Of a DNA stretch of 51,375 nt, positions 1 through 9,533 are shown piece by piece (position 1 is the first letter of the stretch; the number at the start of each line of letters is the position of its first letter). The stretch covers positions 1 through 51,375 of the forward strand of contig CALBWA010000028.1 of assembly GCA_937969505.1 (NCBI GenBank). The letters run 5' to 3'. Under the pieces are notes generated by a model. That model worked only from the letters and a program-made list of their open reading frames with translations. It was not told the DNA's origin and did no database searches. This stretch comes from an uncultured Erythrobacter sp. (lineage in GTDB: Bacteria; Pseudomonadota; Alphaproteobacteria; Sphingomonadales; Sphingomonadaceae). Position numbers and translations under genes: made by a program.

Positions 1-1
1 G

Positions 2-325
2 GCAAAGCAGGTGATCCGCTTCATGCCCAGCCCGCAAAGCGCATGGGCCGCATGCTGTTACATCAATGACCGGCTGTCGTTCGATGGACGCGATCCGGCG
101 ACTTATGTCTCCATGCGTTGGGCCTTTGGCGAAGCGCGTCCTGGTTATCGCGACATTCCCATTTACGGCACGGTGGCGCCCAAATCCCATTCGGCTATCC
201 TCAAGCGCACCGGAATGAAGGACTGGATAACCCGCTGGTCAAATGCTGAAACCCCGCAGATTGATTGCAGCGACTTTGCCGGGAAAGCAGCGCTTTATGG
301 TGTGGCTGCAGAAGAGCTGCAGTAG
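2..325 (+). CDS. Deoxyribodipyrimidine photolyase-like protein, C-terminal fragment (5' end outside window)
   Basis: The reading frame is open from the first bases of the window and ends at TAG 323-325, so only the last ~107 residues are seen. The segment with NDRLSFDGRDPATYVSMRW, followed by a PIYGTV block, resembles the C-terminal FAD-binding region of class II-like CPD photolyases, where a DGRDP motif precedes the final helices. Such enzymes use light and FADH to split pyrimidine dimers. The GTG at 11 is probably internal rather than the true start. It is convergent with the sulfotransferase gene, with a 9-base gap. The family call rests on motif memory; the catalytic core is not in view. 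Confidence 0.6.
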   Translation, partial: AKQVIRFMPSPQSAWAACCYINDRLSFDGRDPATYVSMRWAFGEARPGYRDIPIYGTVAPKSHSAILKRTGMKDWITRWSNAETPQIDCSDFAGKAALYGVAAEELQ

Positions 326-334
326 CGTCTACCG

Positions 335-1660
335 CTACGTTCGGGAGGCAGTTCGCCGCGCACCGGCTATACTGGCATCGGGCGTTTCAATCGGAATCTG
401 ATAGGTCCGGACATAATCGCCCAGCCGTTCGCTCACCATGTCGGCACTGAGGCCGAACTCCTCCAGACTGTATCGATGGGGCCTTCGCTTGAGCGCCTTT
501 GATCGCTCGAGAAACGCTTCCATGCCCGGAACAGCAGGTTCCATATCGAAGCCGAGGAAACTGTAAATCCGCTCCATCGTGCCGCGCCAGTCGCGATCCA
601 TATCGTCATATTGCACATCGATCATCCGGTCTGCCGGAATTGCATCGCGCGCGGCGCGCATCCGTTCAATCTGCAGCTCGCTCTTGCGCAGCCATTCCTG
701 GCCAACACGGGCAGGATCGACGTTGTCGGCATAAATGATCGTCTGGTTCCATGCGAGCGAGGCGGCGCTGCCCACCACCGAATGCGGATCGCGATGGGTA
801 AAGATCAAGCGCGCATCGGGAAACACGTTGAGCAACGCAGGCAGGTCCAGCATGTGCTGGGGTGTCTTCAGGATCCACGGTCTGATGGACGAGGATTGCT
901 GCGACCAGCCCACCAGCCTCAGCAGATCAGCCAATTGGCGATAGGCAGGCGTTGCGTCCTGCCCTTCGCACCAGCGGCCATAGGTCGGGATCTGCCACTG
1001 CGCTTCGTGCTTCATGCCCCACATGCTGGAGACGAACAGGCCGAGCTCTTCCTCGGGCTCATACGGGCCCGTCGGATGGATCGACAAGGTGCGCGGATTG
1101 GCCAGCCGGGCCACTTTCATGATCCGGCCTGCCAGTATCGGGCGGAAGTCTTCTGCCTCGCCAGCCAGCACCTGCTCGAAATCGGGCCGCGGAACGGGGC
1201 TGATCGTCTCGAAACTGCGCATGTGGGAGAACCGATGATCGCTCGCCAACAGACGGTGCAGGCGCGTGGTGCCCGATCGCATTGGCCCGACAATCACCAC
1301 CGGGCGCGGGATCGGCCGGGCGAGAATTTCAGGATGCCGCTTGAACCACATTTGCGCCCACAAGCGGTCCGTCAGAACCTTGTGGAATTGCTGCATGGCG
1401 GAGAAATCGCCAGCCGGGTTGAGGTTTGCTTCTGCTGCAATGGAATCGAGCAGAACCTCCATCGGACCTTCGAACCAGCGATCGCCAAAATCATCCAGCC
1501 CGGCCGCATCCGATGCCGATTGCAGCAGAGCCTCTTTCTTCAAATGGGCCGGAGCAACCGCGCCCAGTTTGCGCCCCAGCCGGATGACTTGGCTGGCCAC
1601 ATCGATGAAAGGGGTTCGCTTGGGAGGCTTTGTAATGGCTGCAGAAATATCCGATTCCAT
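335..1660 (-). CDS. Sulfotransferase family protein
   Basis: A 441-residue protein predicted to transfer sulfate from PAPS to an unknown acceptor. The 5'-phosphosulfate-binding loop is clear at about residues 123-137 (VIVGPMRSGTTRLHRLL), preceded by a hydrophobic strand. Further on, a FTHRDPHSVVGS segment matches the 3'-phosphate-binding region of the family (an R and an S in a strand-loop-helix). No signal peptide or membrane segment is visible, so it is probably cytoplasmic. Length is normal for the bacterial Sulfotransfer_3-like group. It is a single gene, divergent from serS. The acceptor cannot be deduced; lipids, polyketides and sugars are all possible. Confidence 0.8.
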   Translation of the reverse strand: MESDISAAITKPPKRTPFIDVASQVIRLGRKLGAVAPAHLKKEALLQSASDAAGLDDFGDRWFEGPMEVLLDSIAAEANLNPAGDFSAMQQFHKVLTDRLWAQMWFKRHPEILARPIPRPVVIVGPMRSGTTRLHRLLASDHRFSHMRSFETISPVPRPDFEQVLAGEAEDFRPILAGRIMKVARLANPRTLSIHPTGPYEPEEELGLFVSSMWGMKHEAQWQIPTYGRWCEGQDATPAYRQLADLLRLVGWSQQSSSIRPWILKTPQHMLDLPALLNVFPDARLIFTHRDPHSVVGSAASLAWNQTIIYADNVDPARVGQEWLRKSELQIERMRAARDAIPADRMIDVQYDDMDRDWRGTMERIYSFLGFDMEPAVPGMEAFLERSKALKRRPHRYSLEEFGLSADMVSERLGDYVRTYQIPIETPDASIAGARRTASRT

Positions 1661-1794
1661 TCCGTTTGATCAACATGGAAGAGCGCGCTGTGCGGCCATC
1701 CTCTAACCCATCAATCTATGCGCGCAAGGGGGCGGTGCATTTTGCGCGTTTCCATACTGGCATTTGGGCTGGCAAGCGGGCATAGGCGCAGGCC

Positions 1795-3075
1795 ATGCAC
1801 GACATTCGAACGATCCGCGATAATCCTGCAGCTTTTGACGCCGCCATGGCGCGGCGGGGGCTTGCCCCGGTTGCTGACGAAATTCTTGCCCTGGATGCAG
1901 AGCGCAGGGCTTTGACGACGAAGGTTCAGGAAGCGCAAAGCCGCCGCAACGAAGCCTCCAAGGCGATTGGCAAGGCGATGGGTCAAGGCGACACGGAAAC
2001 TGCCGAAGCCCTCAAAGCCGAAGTGGGCGAACTGAAAAAGACTTTGCCCGACATGGAAGAGCAAGATCGCGCACTTGCGATCCGGCTTACTGACATGATC
2101 GCCGCCCTGCCCAATCTGGTCGCGCCTGAAGTTCCCGATGGAGCGGGCGAGGATGACAATGTCTATCTGCGCGAATGGGGCGAGAAGCCCGCGTTCGATT
2201 TCGAGCCCAAGGAGCACGCCGATCTTGCGCCTGACCTGGGCATGGATTTTGAAACGGGCGCACGCATTGCCGGGGCCCGCTTCACATTTCTGCGCGGCGA
2301 CATCGCCCGGCTTCACCGCGCGCTGGGCCAGTATATGCTCGACACCAACACGAGCGAACACGGCTTTACCGAGTGCAATCCACCTCTGCTGGTGCGCGAA
2401 GATGCTGGCATCGGCACAGGACAATTGCCCAAATTCTCTGAAGATCTGTTCCAGACCACAGACGGCCGATACCTGATTTCAACCTCGGAAATGTCGCTGG
2501 GCAATTCCTTCCGCGAACAGATTTTCGAGGAAAGCGATTTTCCCATGCGGATCACCGCGCTGACCCCGTGTTTCCGCTCGGAGGCCGGGTCTGCCGGGCG
2601 CGACACCCGCGGCTTCATCCGCCAGCACCAATTTGAAAAAGTCGAATTGATCGCAGCAGCTTTGCCCGAACACAGCGAGGCCGAGCATGATCGCATTACT
2701 GCGATTGCCGAGGGTCTGCTTCAATCGCTTGGCCTGCATTACAGGGTCATGCAATTGTGCGCTGGCGACATGGGTGCAACCATGCTCAAGACTTATGATC
2801 TGGAGGTATGGCTGCCAGGTCAGGGGGCCTATCGTGAGATCAGTTCGTGCTCCAATGGGGGCGAGTATCAGCCGCGCAGGATGAACGCCCGCTATCGTCC
2901 GGACGGCGCGAAAAAGACGGAGTATTTCCACCTTCTCAATGGATCAGGTCTGGCCGTTGGTCGTACGCTCGTCGCGATTATGGAAAACTATCAGCAGGCT
3001 GATGGCAGCGTTATCATTCCAGAGGTGCTCCACCCCTATATGGGCGGCGTGACCAAACTGGACCCTGCCACCTGA
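1795..3075 (+). CDS. serS: Serine--tRNA ligase
   Basis: Charges tRNA-Ser (and tRNA-Sec where present) with serine in the cytoplasm. The 426 residues are the usual length. The N-terminal ~110 residues form the long charged coiled-coil arm that grips the tRNA variable arm. The class II catalytic core follows: motif 2 around TPCFRSEAGSAGRDTRG and motif 3 around LAVGRTLVAIMENYQ. The ATG at 1795 gives the family N-terminus MHDIRTIRDNP. The stop codon overlaps the surE start in a TGATG arrangement, so the two genes are translationally coupled. Confidence 0.97.
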   Translation: MHDIRTIRDNPAAFDAAMARRGLAPVADEILALDAERRALTTKVQEAQSRRNEASKAIGKAMGQGDTETAEALKAEVGELKKTLPDMEEQDRALAIRLTDMIAALPNLVAPEVPDGAGEDDNVYLREWGEKPAFDFEPKEHADLAPDLGMDFETGARIAGARFTFLRGDIARLHRALGQYMLDTNTSEHGFTECNPPLLVREDAGIGTGQLPKFSEDLFQTTDGRYLISTSEMSLGNSFREQIFEESDFPMRITALTPCFRSEAGSAGRDTRGFIRQHQFEKVELIAAALPEHSEAEHDRITAIAEGLLQSLGLHYRVMQLCAGDMGATMLKTYDLEVWLPGQGAYREISSCSNGGEYQPRRMNARYRPDGAKKTEYFHLLNGSGLAVGRTLVAIMENYQQADGSVIIPEVLHPYMGGVTKLDPAT

Positions 3076-3839
3076 TGCGCATCCTCATCACCAATGATGA
3101 CGGAATCCATGCCCCCGGCCTGCCGGTTCTGGAAGAGATCGCCCGTCAGTTCAGCGATGATATCTGGGTTTGCGCCCCGGCAGAAGAACAATCAGGTGCA
3201 GGCCATTCGCTTACGCTGAACCAGCCCGTGCGGCTGCGCCAGTACGACGAGAGGCGATTTTCGGTCAGCGGTACACCGACAGATTCGGTGATGATGGCCT
3301 TGCGCGAGGTAATGGACGCACCGCCCGATCTGTTGCTGTCCGGCGTCAATCGCGGAGCCAATCTGGGCGATGACATCACCTATTCCGGCACGGTTTCGGC
3401 CGCCATTGAAGGCGCATTGGCGGGAATCAAATCGATTGCGTTGAGCCAGGTCTACCGGCGCGAAGGCATGGGCGACGATGTGCCATTCGGCGCCGCGGCC
3501 CAATGGGGACCCAAAGTCATTGCGCCCTTGCTGGAGGCGCCCTTTGCCGAGCGCACACTGATCAACGTCAATTTTCCGCCGCTTCCCGCCAGCGAAGTCA
3601 AAGGTATCCGCGTGGTGCGGCAGGGCTTTCACGACTATTCGCGCGGCAGCATTGTGGCAGGGCGCGATCCGCGCGGTTATCGCTACTTCTGGTTTGGGCT
3701 GCATGCGATTGAGCACACACTGGATCACGGCACCGATCTGGAAGCGATTGACGATGGATATGTCTCCGTCACCCCGTTGCAGCTTGATCTGACACATCAT
3801 TCAGCTCTTGGCGCGCTTGCCGAGCGGTATGCCGAATGA
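3075..3839 (+). CDS. surE: 5'/3'-nucleotidase SurE
   Basis: A 254-residue metal-dependent nucleoside monophosphate phosphatase. The N-terminal metal site ITNDDGIHAPG is intact (adjacent Asp-Asp), and the second signature, SGVNRGANLGDDITYSGTV, supplies the Asn ligand and the phosphate-binding loop. SurE dephosphorylates nucleotides in stress and stationary phase. The ATG overlaps the serS stop by one base. In many proteobacteria surE is followed by pcm and nlpD; here neither follows, and a potassium channel gene starts 17 bases downstream. Confidence 0.96.
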   Translation: MRILITNDDGIHAPGLPVLEEIARQFSDDIWVCAPAEEQSGAGHSLTLNQPVRLRQYDERRFSVSGTPTDSVMMALREVMDAPPDLLLSGVNRGANLGDDITYSGTVSAAIEGALAGIKSIALSQVYRREGMGDDVPFGAAAQWGPKVIAPLLEAPFAERTLINVNFPPLPASEVKGIRVVRQGFHDYSRGSIVAGRDPRGYRYFWFGLHAIEHTLDHGTDLEAIDDGYVSVTPLQLDLTHHSALGALAERYAE

Positions 3840-3856
3840 CTATGGGTGCCAACTGA

Positions 3857-4936
3857 ATGAGCGATCCCGAAGACAGTAACGCGAAGGCAAAGTTGCCGCA
3901 GCGGAGCGCGCGCAAGCAGTTCAAGCCATTGCGCCGGGCGGTCAATGTCCCGGTATGGGGTGACCTGTCAATCCGGATCGGGCTGGCGATTTTCCTGATC
4001 TTCATCGTGGTCATGATCCATTGGTGGGACCGCGATGGATTGGTCGACAATGTCGATGGCGAAGTCAGCTTTCTCGACGTGGTGTATTTCACCATGATCT
4101 CGATCACGACCACCGGCTTCGGCGATATTGCCCCGGTCAGCGACAAGGCCCGCCTGGTTGAAGCCGTTATTGTGACCCCGATCCGCTTTGCCGTGTTCTT
4201 CATCTTTGTCGGCACGGCATACAATTTCATCATCAAGCGCAGCTGGGAGAAGTGGCGCATGGCGCGTATTCAAGAAAAACTGTCCAAGCACATCGTCATG
4301 CTGGGCTTCGGCGTGTCCGGTTCCGAAAGCGTGCGAGAGCTGATTGAGCGGGGCACCGACCCGCGCCAGATTGTGGTTGTCGACCCGAGCGAAGAACGGT
4401 TGCGAGAGGCTGAAAAGCTGGGTTGCAACATCATTGCTGCCGATGCCACCCGCGATTCAACTCTAGAAGCCGTGCGGATCAGGGAAGCGCGTAATGTGTT
4501 GGTTTCTGCAGGGCGCGACGATACCTCGATCCTGATCGTGTTGACGGTGCGCCACCTCGCACCCGACGTTCCCATAAGCGTGGTCGTGCGCGCCAATGAC
4601 AATGAATTGCTGGCTCGGCAGGCAGGCGCAAACAATGTGATCAATCCGGTGCACTTTGCCGGATTGCTGCTGGCCGGATCGGCAAAGGGCGCACATATCG
4701 CCGATTACCTGGCTGACCTTGCCTCGGTCGCTGGACGCGTTCAGCTGATCGAACGCAAGGTGACCAAGGATGAGTGCGGCAGTTCGATCTATGATCTGAA
4801 AACGGGTGGTCGTGGCCTGCGGATTTATCGCAATGGCGAAGCTTTAGGCTTCTGGGAGCCGGAATGTGAATGCCTGCAGGAAGGCGATGTCGTAGTCGAA
4901 ATCGTGCCTTCGGCCAATGGCGACGACAAGGTTTAG
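3857..4936 (+). CDS. Two-TM potassium channel protein with RCK (TrkA-N) domain
   Basis: A 359-residue ligand-gated K+ channel subunit of the MthK type. TM1 lies at about residues 38-57, the pore helix and filter at 75-92, and TM2 at about 100-125. The selectivity filter reads TTTGFGD (filter core at 85-90), a common variant of TVGYGD. From about residue 144 a Rossmann RCK domain begins with HIVMLGFGVSGSESV, and a small C-terminal RCK-C-like part follows. The protein should sit in the inner membrane as a tetramer whose RCK ring opens the pore. It follows surE closely and may be co-transcribed. The gating ligand (Ca2+, NAD(H) or nucleotide) is unknown. Confidence 0.88.
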   Translation: MSDPEDSNAKAKLPQRSARKQFKPLRRAVNVPVWGDLSIRIGLAIFLIFIVVMIHWWDRDGLVDNVDGEVSFLDVVYFTMISITTTGFGDIAPVSDKARLVEAVIVTPIRFAVFFIFVGTAYNFIIKRSWEKWRMARIQEKLSKHIVMLGFGVSGSESVRELIERGTDPRQIVVVDPSEERLREAEKLGCNIIAADATRDSTLEAVRIREARNVLVSAGRDDTSILIVLTVRHLAPDVPISVVVRANDNELLARQAGANNVINPVHFAGLLLAGSAKGAHIADYLADLASVAGRVQLIERKVTKDECGSSIYDLKTGGRGLRIYRNGEALGFWEPECECLQEGDVVVEIVPSANGDDKV

Positions 4937-4983
4937 CTCAACCCGTCATCGCCGCCACTGATCAGATGTGCTGCCGGTTCGCT

Positions 4984-5403
4984 TTACGGCAAGTAGGCGT
5001 GCACCAGCCCCATTGCGATATAAAACAGCAGCCAATAGGCGGCATCAATGAAGAACAGCGCTTTTGACTTCTGCGAAAAGAGGTAATTGGTGCCGATGGC
5101 GGGCACAATAAAGCCCAATGCCACGCCAAAGCTCGTGATCACTTTCACAAAGACAGACAAATCTGCCCCCAGTTCGGCGTAGGTTTGAAAGGTATGTGCC
5201 AAGGTCCAGCTGGCCAGCAGCGAGAAACCGAATGTCGCTCCGTAGATGACCGCCATATTGGCGCCTTTGATATCATCCTCGGTCAAACCGACCGCGCCCA
5301 TCCAGCGTTTGCCCATTACGGGGCCATACCAGATGCCGCCCACCATGAAGCCGGCAGCTGCGGCCAGCACCACGCCAAGCCAATTTACATCGAACAGATC
5401 CAT
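4984..5403 (-). CDS. DUF1761 domain-containing membrane protein
   Basis: A 139-residue integral membrane protein with four predicted helices (about residues 9-27, 50-70, 86-106 and 118-136). The N-terminal pattern GFMVGGIWYGPVMGKRWM is the hallmark of the DUF1761 family, whose function is unknown. The frame stays open upstream, but ATG 5401-5403 is preceded by a clear GGAGGAA ribosome site and begins the conserved helix, so I chose it. It diverges from rimO across a 102-base gap and converges with the potassium channel gene. Confidence 0.85.
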   Translation of the reverse strand: MDLFDVNWLGVVLAAAAGFMVGGIWYGPVMGKRWMGAVGLTEDDIKGANMAVIYGATFGFSLLASWTLAHTFQTYAELGADLSVFVKVITSFGVALGFIVPAIGTNYLFSQKSKALFFIDAAYWLLFYIAMGLVHAYLP

Positions 5404-5505
5404 GTCTTCCTCCCCCCAGGGTGACCGTGTTAGCCATCCCTGTGCAAGCGACCCGTACGCAAATGCTAGCGCAAAACGCTGCGTGAGTGTAGAGGCGCGG
5501 CCCTG

Positions 5506-6903
5506 ATGACCACAACCGACACACTCGATCACCCCGCAAAGCTCCCTTCGGCAAAGAAGGTCGGCATGGTTTCGCTCGGCTGCCCCAAGGCGCTGGTGGA
5601 TTCCGAACGCATCCTGACCCGGCTGCGCGCCGATGGCTATGCCATGAGCCCGGATTATGCCGGGGCGGACATTGTTCTGGTCAACACTTGCGGATTTCTC
5701 GATTCTGCCAAGGAAGAAAGCCTTGCCGCGATTGGCGAGGCGATCAGCGAAAACGGGCGCGTTATTGTGACCGGTTGCATGGGAGAGGAAGCGGACGCGA
5801 TCCGCGCCGCCCACCCGCAAGTTCTCGCCGTGACAGGCGCGCATCAATACGAACAGGTTGTCGAGGCCGTGCACACCCATGCGCCGCCCAGCCAGGGACC
5901 CTTTGTCGACCTGATTCCCCAGCCGGATCAGGACATGATCAAGCTGACGCCGCGTCATTACAGCTATCTGAAGATATCAGAGGGCTGCAATCACTCATGC
6001 GCGTTCTGCATCATTCCGCAATTGCGCGGCAAGCTGGCCAGCAGGCGAATTGATGCGGTTTTGCGCGAAGCGGAAAAGTTGGTGGCTGCCGGGACGAATG
6101 AGCTGCTGGTGATCAGCCAGGACACCTCGGCATATGGCGTGGATACGCGGCACGAGACGCGCCCATGGAAGGGCCGTGATGTACGCGCCCATATGACCGA
6201 TCTGGCGCGCGAGTTGGGCCAGTTGCGAACGGCACAGGGCAATGCCCCTTGGGTTCGACTGCACTATGTTTACCCCTACCCCCATGTTGATGCCGTAATC
6301 CCGTTGATGGCAGACGGGTTGCTGACGCCCTATCTCGACATTCCCTTCCAGCATGCTTCGCCATCCGTGCTCAAGCGGATGAAACGACCTGCTAATGAAG
6401 CCAAGGTCCTCGAGCGGCTCAAGAATTGGCGCGATATTTGTCCGGATATTGCAATACGCTCCAGCTTTGTCGTCGGCTTTCCGGGCGAGACCGAGGACGA
6501 CTTCAAATATCTGGTGGATTGGCTGGAAGAAGCGCAGTTGGACCGCGTTGGGGCATTCCGTTTCGAACCGGTTGAAGGTGCGGCCGCCAATGATCTTTCC
6601 GACCCGGTGCCGGAAGAGATCAAGGAGGAGCGCTATGCCCGGCTGATGGAAGTCACAGCGCGGATCAGCGCGGTAAAGCTGGCGGCGAAAGTGGGCCGCA
6701 CTCTGCCGGTTATAATCGATGAAGTGGGCGAGCCGGACGAAGATGGCGACATCGGCGCAACAGGCCGTAGCCAGGCCGATGCCCCTGAAATTGATGGTGC
6801 GGTTTATCTGCGTAATGTGGCCCAAGGCCTTGCGCCAGGCGACATCATCCCGGTCAAGGTCGAGGATGCTGACGCGCATGATTTGTACGCTGTGCCCGCC
6901 TGA
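5506..6903 (+). CDS. rimO: Ribosomal protein uS12 (aspartate) methylthiotransferase RimO
   Basis: Adds a methylthio group to the conserved Asp of ribosomal protein S12, using two 4Fe-4S clusters. The 465 residues hold all three domains. The N-terminal MTTase (UPF0004) domain has Cys at 26, 62 and 91. The radical-SAM domain has the CNHSCAFC triad (Cys 161, 165, 168). The C-terminal TRAM domain carries the [12 protein letters not shown] block. The pattern [16 protein letters not shown] distinguishes RimO from the tRNA enzyme MiaB. It appears monocistronic. Confidence 0.97.
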   Translation: MTTTDTLDHPAKLPSAKKVGMVSLGCPKALVDSERILTRLRADGYAMSPDYAGADIVLVNTCGFLDSAKEESLAAIGEAISENGRVIVTGCMGEEADAIRAAHPQVLAVTGAHQYEQVVEAVHTHAPPSQGPFVDLIPQPDQDMIKLTPRHYSYLKISEGCNHSCAFCIIPQLRGKLASRRIDAVLREAEKLVAAGTNELLVISQDTSAYGVDTRHETRPWKGRDVRAHMTDLARELGQLRTAQGNAPWVRLHYVYPYPHVDAVIPLMADGLLTPYLDIPFQHASPSVLKRMKRPANEAKVLERLKNWRDICPDIAIRSSFVVGFPGETEDDFKYLVDWLEEAQLDRVGAFRFEPVEGAAANDLSDPVPEEIKEERYARLMEVTARISAVKLAAKVGRTLPVIIDEVGEPDEDGDIGATGRSQADAPEIDGAVYLRNVAQGLAPGDIIPVKVEDADAHDLYAVPA

Positions 6904-7006
6904 CAGACTGATCACAAGCGACAGGTAAACGCCGCGTAAACCATTATAAAGCGCGCAGTTCTGCACCCTAGGCTGGTTTGGACGGCCTGATTAAAGGGTT
7001 TCTTAA

Positions 7007-7026
7007 GCTTAACCTTTCATAAGCGA
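7007..7026 (+). promoter_or_regulatory. TTAACC-core motif shared with the GGDEF-EAL gene promoter (CtrA-like?)
   Basis: GCTTAACCTTTC followed by ATAAGCGA lies immediately before the CHASE2-EAL start codon. The same 20 positions recur at 46330-46349 before the other c-di-GMP gene, with only two differences (positions 13 and 15, A versus T). The form TTAA-N7-TAAG resembles a weakened CtrA site (TTAA-N7-TTAA). The sequence match is seen directly; the regulator is inferred. Confidence 0.5.
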
Positions 7027-7031
7027 GCGCG

Positions 7032-9389
7032 ATGAATGGGAAGCATCACCTAGAGCGTGCACCCGAGTGGGGATCATCGGCAGACAAACAAGGTCGCCCC
7101 GCACGCAAGCAACGCCTGATACACGTCGCGTGGGCGGCGGCAATTTCGTTCATCTTGTTGTTTGGCTATCTTCTCAATCCGGTAGATCAGCTTTTATGGA
7201 CATTGCAATCGCGCACTGTGGCTGCTGAGCCGTCGGGCGATATTGTATTCGTCGGAACAGAAGTTGATCTGACAGACCCTCTGGCCGCTCCCCGCCGCTC
7301 GCAATTGGCTGCCGTGCTGCGCGACCTTGACCGGCGTGGGGCAGAGAAAATCTTCGTCGACCTCACTTTTGATCGCCCATCCGAACCGGAGAACGATGCT
7401 GCGCTCGCTCGGGCTATTCGCGATCTGGACGATCGCATTGCTCTGGTCGGGCACCTTAATCGTGAATTTGATGGTTCGCGTAAGTTTATTCAAACAATCC
7501 CCGACATAGCGGGAGATGCAGAGCAACTCGCCAATTCGGACAATTCAGAATACTTCGGGATTGCTTGGTCCCTCCCCCGATACGAAATTGCAAGCGGCCA
7601 GAAAATCCAATCTCTGGGCAGCGCGTTGGCCAAGGAAAAACAACCCCGCGATACACGCATTTCAATCGCCTATAATGTGTCGATCTCGCAGATACCTTTG
7701 ATTCCATATTCAGATTTGATTGCGGTCCAAAACGACGCCTCTGACATAATCGACATTGCCGGCAAAAAGGTCGTCATCGGGCCCGGTCGCGATATTGCGA
7801 CATCAACCAATGGCATTCCCGGTCAGCGTCAGGTTCCGCTCAGCTATATCGCAATCTATGCGGCTGAAACGCTTGAGGGCGGCGGCGTGACGATCATTGA
7901 TCAGACGATAACGCTTGTCTTTTTCTGTGCCATTTTGCTTGCTGCAGCTTCACTCACTGCTTCACCAAGCTGGCGCCGGGCCAGCTATGCAGTGATTGCA
8001 TTGAGTATTCCGGCATTGCTGATCTTTGCCACGGTCAGCAACCTCCGCACCCACGCGTCCTATATGATCGCCGCGTTCACCATTTTTGGCCTGCTGCGGC
8101 TGCGGGTCCTCTGGCAGGATCACGCCGCGCTGAAAGACCAGGACACCGGCCTGCCCACACTTCGCGCGCTGGAGCGCACATTGATCAAGCAAGAAACTGA
8201 CGGCTATGTCGTAGTTGCCAAAGTGCATGATTTCGGGCGTGTGTTGAAGCTGCTGCCAAGTGAATTGCAATCGACCTATGTGCTCAAGATTGCCGACCGC
8301 TTGCGTGCCTCCGAGCCCGATCTCGATCTGCATTTCGCCAATCACTATTTCGCCTGGCTGAGCAAAGCTGAAGAATTTGCCGCACTCGAAGCCCATCTTG
8401 AAGGGCTGAGGGCCCTGTTTGCAGCACCTCTTCATATTGCCGGCAATCAAATCGATGTTGGCATAACCTTTGGTGTTGCGGAAGCCGATGGCGAGAATCT
8501 GCGGAGCCTTCCCGCAGCTGTTGCTGCGGCTGAGGAAACCACCGAGGCGCATTGTCCTATCAAACTTGCCGAAAGTGCTGATGCCAAGGATGGCCTGTGG
8601 GACATCTCCATGCGCGCGCGGATTGATTCGGCCATGGAATCAGGCGAAATCTATTGCGTTTATCAGCCCAAGGTCAGTGTCGAGAGTGGCAAGACCAAGG
8701 GGGTCGAGGCGCTGGTCCGTTGGGATGACCCCGAGCGCGGTTCGATCCCGCCGCTGCATTTCATCAAGGAATGCGAGAAGGCGGGCCGGATGGAACATCT
8801 GACCCGTTATGTCCTGCAAAGCGCGTGCACAGCTGGCCGCCTGCTTCACGCCAATGGCCACCGGATTTCGATGTCGGTCAATATTTCAGCTACGCTCTGC
8901 AGCGACAATAGTATTGTGACCATGGTCAGCAATGCGCTTCAGGCGACCCAATTTCCTGCCCATTTGTTGGTTCTGGAAGTTACCGAGACAGCGCGCATAC
9001 GCGACCTTCAAAAAGCTGCAGCCATTCTGAAGCAGCTGAAAGCGCTGGGTGTCCGCATCTCTATGGATGATTTCGGCGTAGGCGAGGCCAATTTCGAGAC
9101 CTTCTACGAATTGCCATTTGACGAGCTGAAGATTGATCGGCTGTTCATCAAGAATATCACCACCGACCCCAAGGCACGGGCCATAGCAACCAGCTTGATT
9201 GCGATGGGCAATGAAGCGCGAATCACCGTAGTTGCAGAGGGCGTTGAGCATCTGGATGACCTTGCAATCCTGCAACAAATTGGATGTTCAGAGGTCCAGG
9301 GCTTCGCGTTATCACGACCCATCTCCCTATCTAACCTATTGATTTACTTGAATGAGGGGTCAGACCACAGTTTAATAAACATGGTTTAA
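7032..9389 (+). CDS. CHASE2 - degenerate GGDEF - EAL protein, likely c-di-GMP phosphodiesterase
   Basis: A 785-residue inner-membrane signalling protein. TM1 is at about 29-48. An extracytoplasmic CHASE2-like domain (about 55-285) includes the IFVDLTFDRPSEPENDAALARAI block. Three helices follow at about 291-310, 317-336 and 342-360. The region 365-530 aligns in layout with a GGDEF domain, but its signature position reads HYFAWLS, so cyclase activity is not expected. The EAL domain (about 535-780) looks active: EAL at 559-561, then conserved Asn (SVNIS), Glu (LEVTETA), the DDFG pair, the Lys of LKIDRLF and the AEGVE Glu. It should hydrolyse c-di-GMP in response to an envelope signal. No ribosome site is obvious before ATG 7032. 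Confidence 0.88.
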   Translation: MNGKHHLERAPEWGSSADKQGRPARKQRLIHVAWAAAISFILLFGYLLNPVDQLLWTLQSRTVAAEPSGDIVFVGTEVDLTDPLAAPRRSQLAAVLRDLDRRGAEKIFVDLTFDRPSEPENDAALARAIRDLDDRIALVGHLNREFDGSRKFIQTIPDIAGDAEQLANSDNSEYFGIAWSLPRYEIASGQKIQSLGSALAKEKQPRDTRISIAYNVSISQIPLIPYSDLIAVQNDASDIIDIAGKKVVIGPGRDIATSTNGIPGQRQVPLSYIAIYAAETLEGGGVTIIDQTITLVFFCAILLAAASLTASPSWRRASYAVIALSIPALLIFATVSNLRTHASYMIAAFTIFGLLRLRVLWQDHAALKDQDTGLPTLRALERTLIKQETDGYVVVAKVHDFGRVLKLLPSELQSTYVLKIADRLRASEPDLDLHFANHYFAWLSKAEEFAALEAHLEGLRALFAAPLHIAGNQIDVGITFGVAEADGENLRSLPAAVAAAEETTEAHCPIKLAESADAKDGLWDISMRARIDSAMESGEIYCVYQPKVSVESGKTKGVEALVRWDDPERGSIPPLHFIKECEKAGRMEHLTRYVLQSACTAGRLLHANGHRISMSVNISATLCSDNSIVTMVSNALQATQFPAHLLVLEVTETARIRDLQKAAAILKQLKALGVRISMDDFGVGEANFETFYELPFDELKIDRLFIKNITTDPKARAIATSLIAMGNEARITVVAEGVEHLDDLAILQQIGCSEVQGFALSRPISLSNLLIYLNEGSDHSLINMV

Positions 9390-9391
9390 AC

Positions 9392-9420
9392 TTTACAAAC
9401 AGACATGGTTAACGTAATCC
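9392..9420 (+). promoter_or_regulatory. Candidate sigma-70-type promoter of the 16-residue peptide gene
   Basis: TTTACA (9392-9397), a 17-base spacer and TAATCC (9415-9420) fit a housekeeping promoter. The spacer contains ACATGGTTAACG, whose reverse strand carries TTAACCAT, a CtrA-like half-site. A second ATGGTT copy at 9381-9386 lies 24 bases earlier, over the stop codon of the upstream gene. The predicted start point is near 9427, giving a leader of about 28 bases before the small reading frame. Confidence 0.45.
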
Positions 9421-9454
9421 TGCAGTCAACTTGGGCTGAAACAGGAGCAAGACT

Positions 9455-9505
9455 ATGCTTGGTTATGGTTTTAATGTATGGCGTTGGTTGTTCGGCGGAG
9501 CATGA
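9455..9505 (+). CDS. Small ORF, 16-residue aromatic-rich peptide
   Basis: ATG 9455 to TGA 9505 encodes MLGYGFNVWRWLFGGA. A good ribosome site (CAGGAGC, 9442-9448) sits 7 bases upstream. A candidate promoter (9392-9420) lies before it and a strong intrinsic terminator (9534-9563) after it, so this is a self-contained unit of about 135 bases. The peptide has Tyr, two Phe, two Trp and a single Arg, which suggests membrane or protein contact. I do not recognise a family. A Trp-type leader peptide is an alternative because of the two Trp codons, but the next gene is not biosynthetic and I see no competing antiterminator hairpin. It could also be mainly a small RNA. Confidence 0.45.
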   Translation: MLGYGFNVWRWLFGGA

Positions 9506-9533
9506 GCTGAACGACGCTTTTTAAAGAATTTCG

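Noticed and set aside
611..1669. 352-codon plus-strand frame opposite the sulfotransferase
   Set aside because: The minus-strand frame carries the PAPS-binding loop; the plus frame is its shadow.
1711..2424. 237-codon minus-strand frame over serS
   Set aside because: serS is certain; this frame has no domain features.
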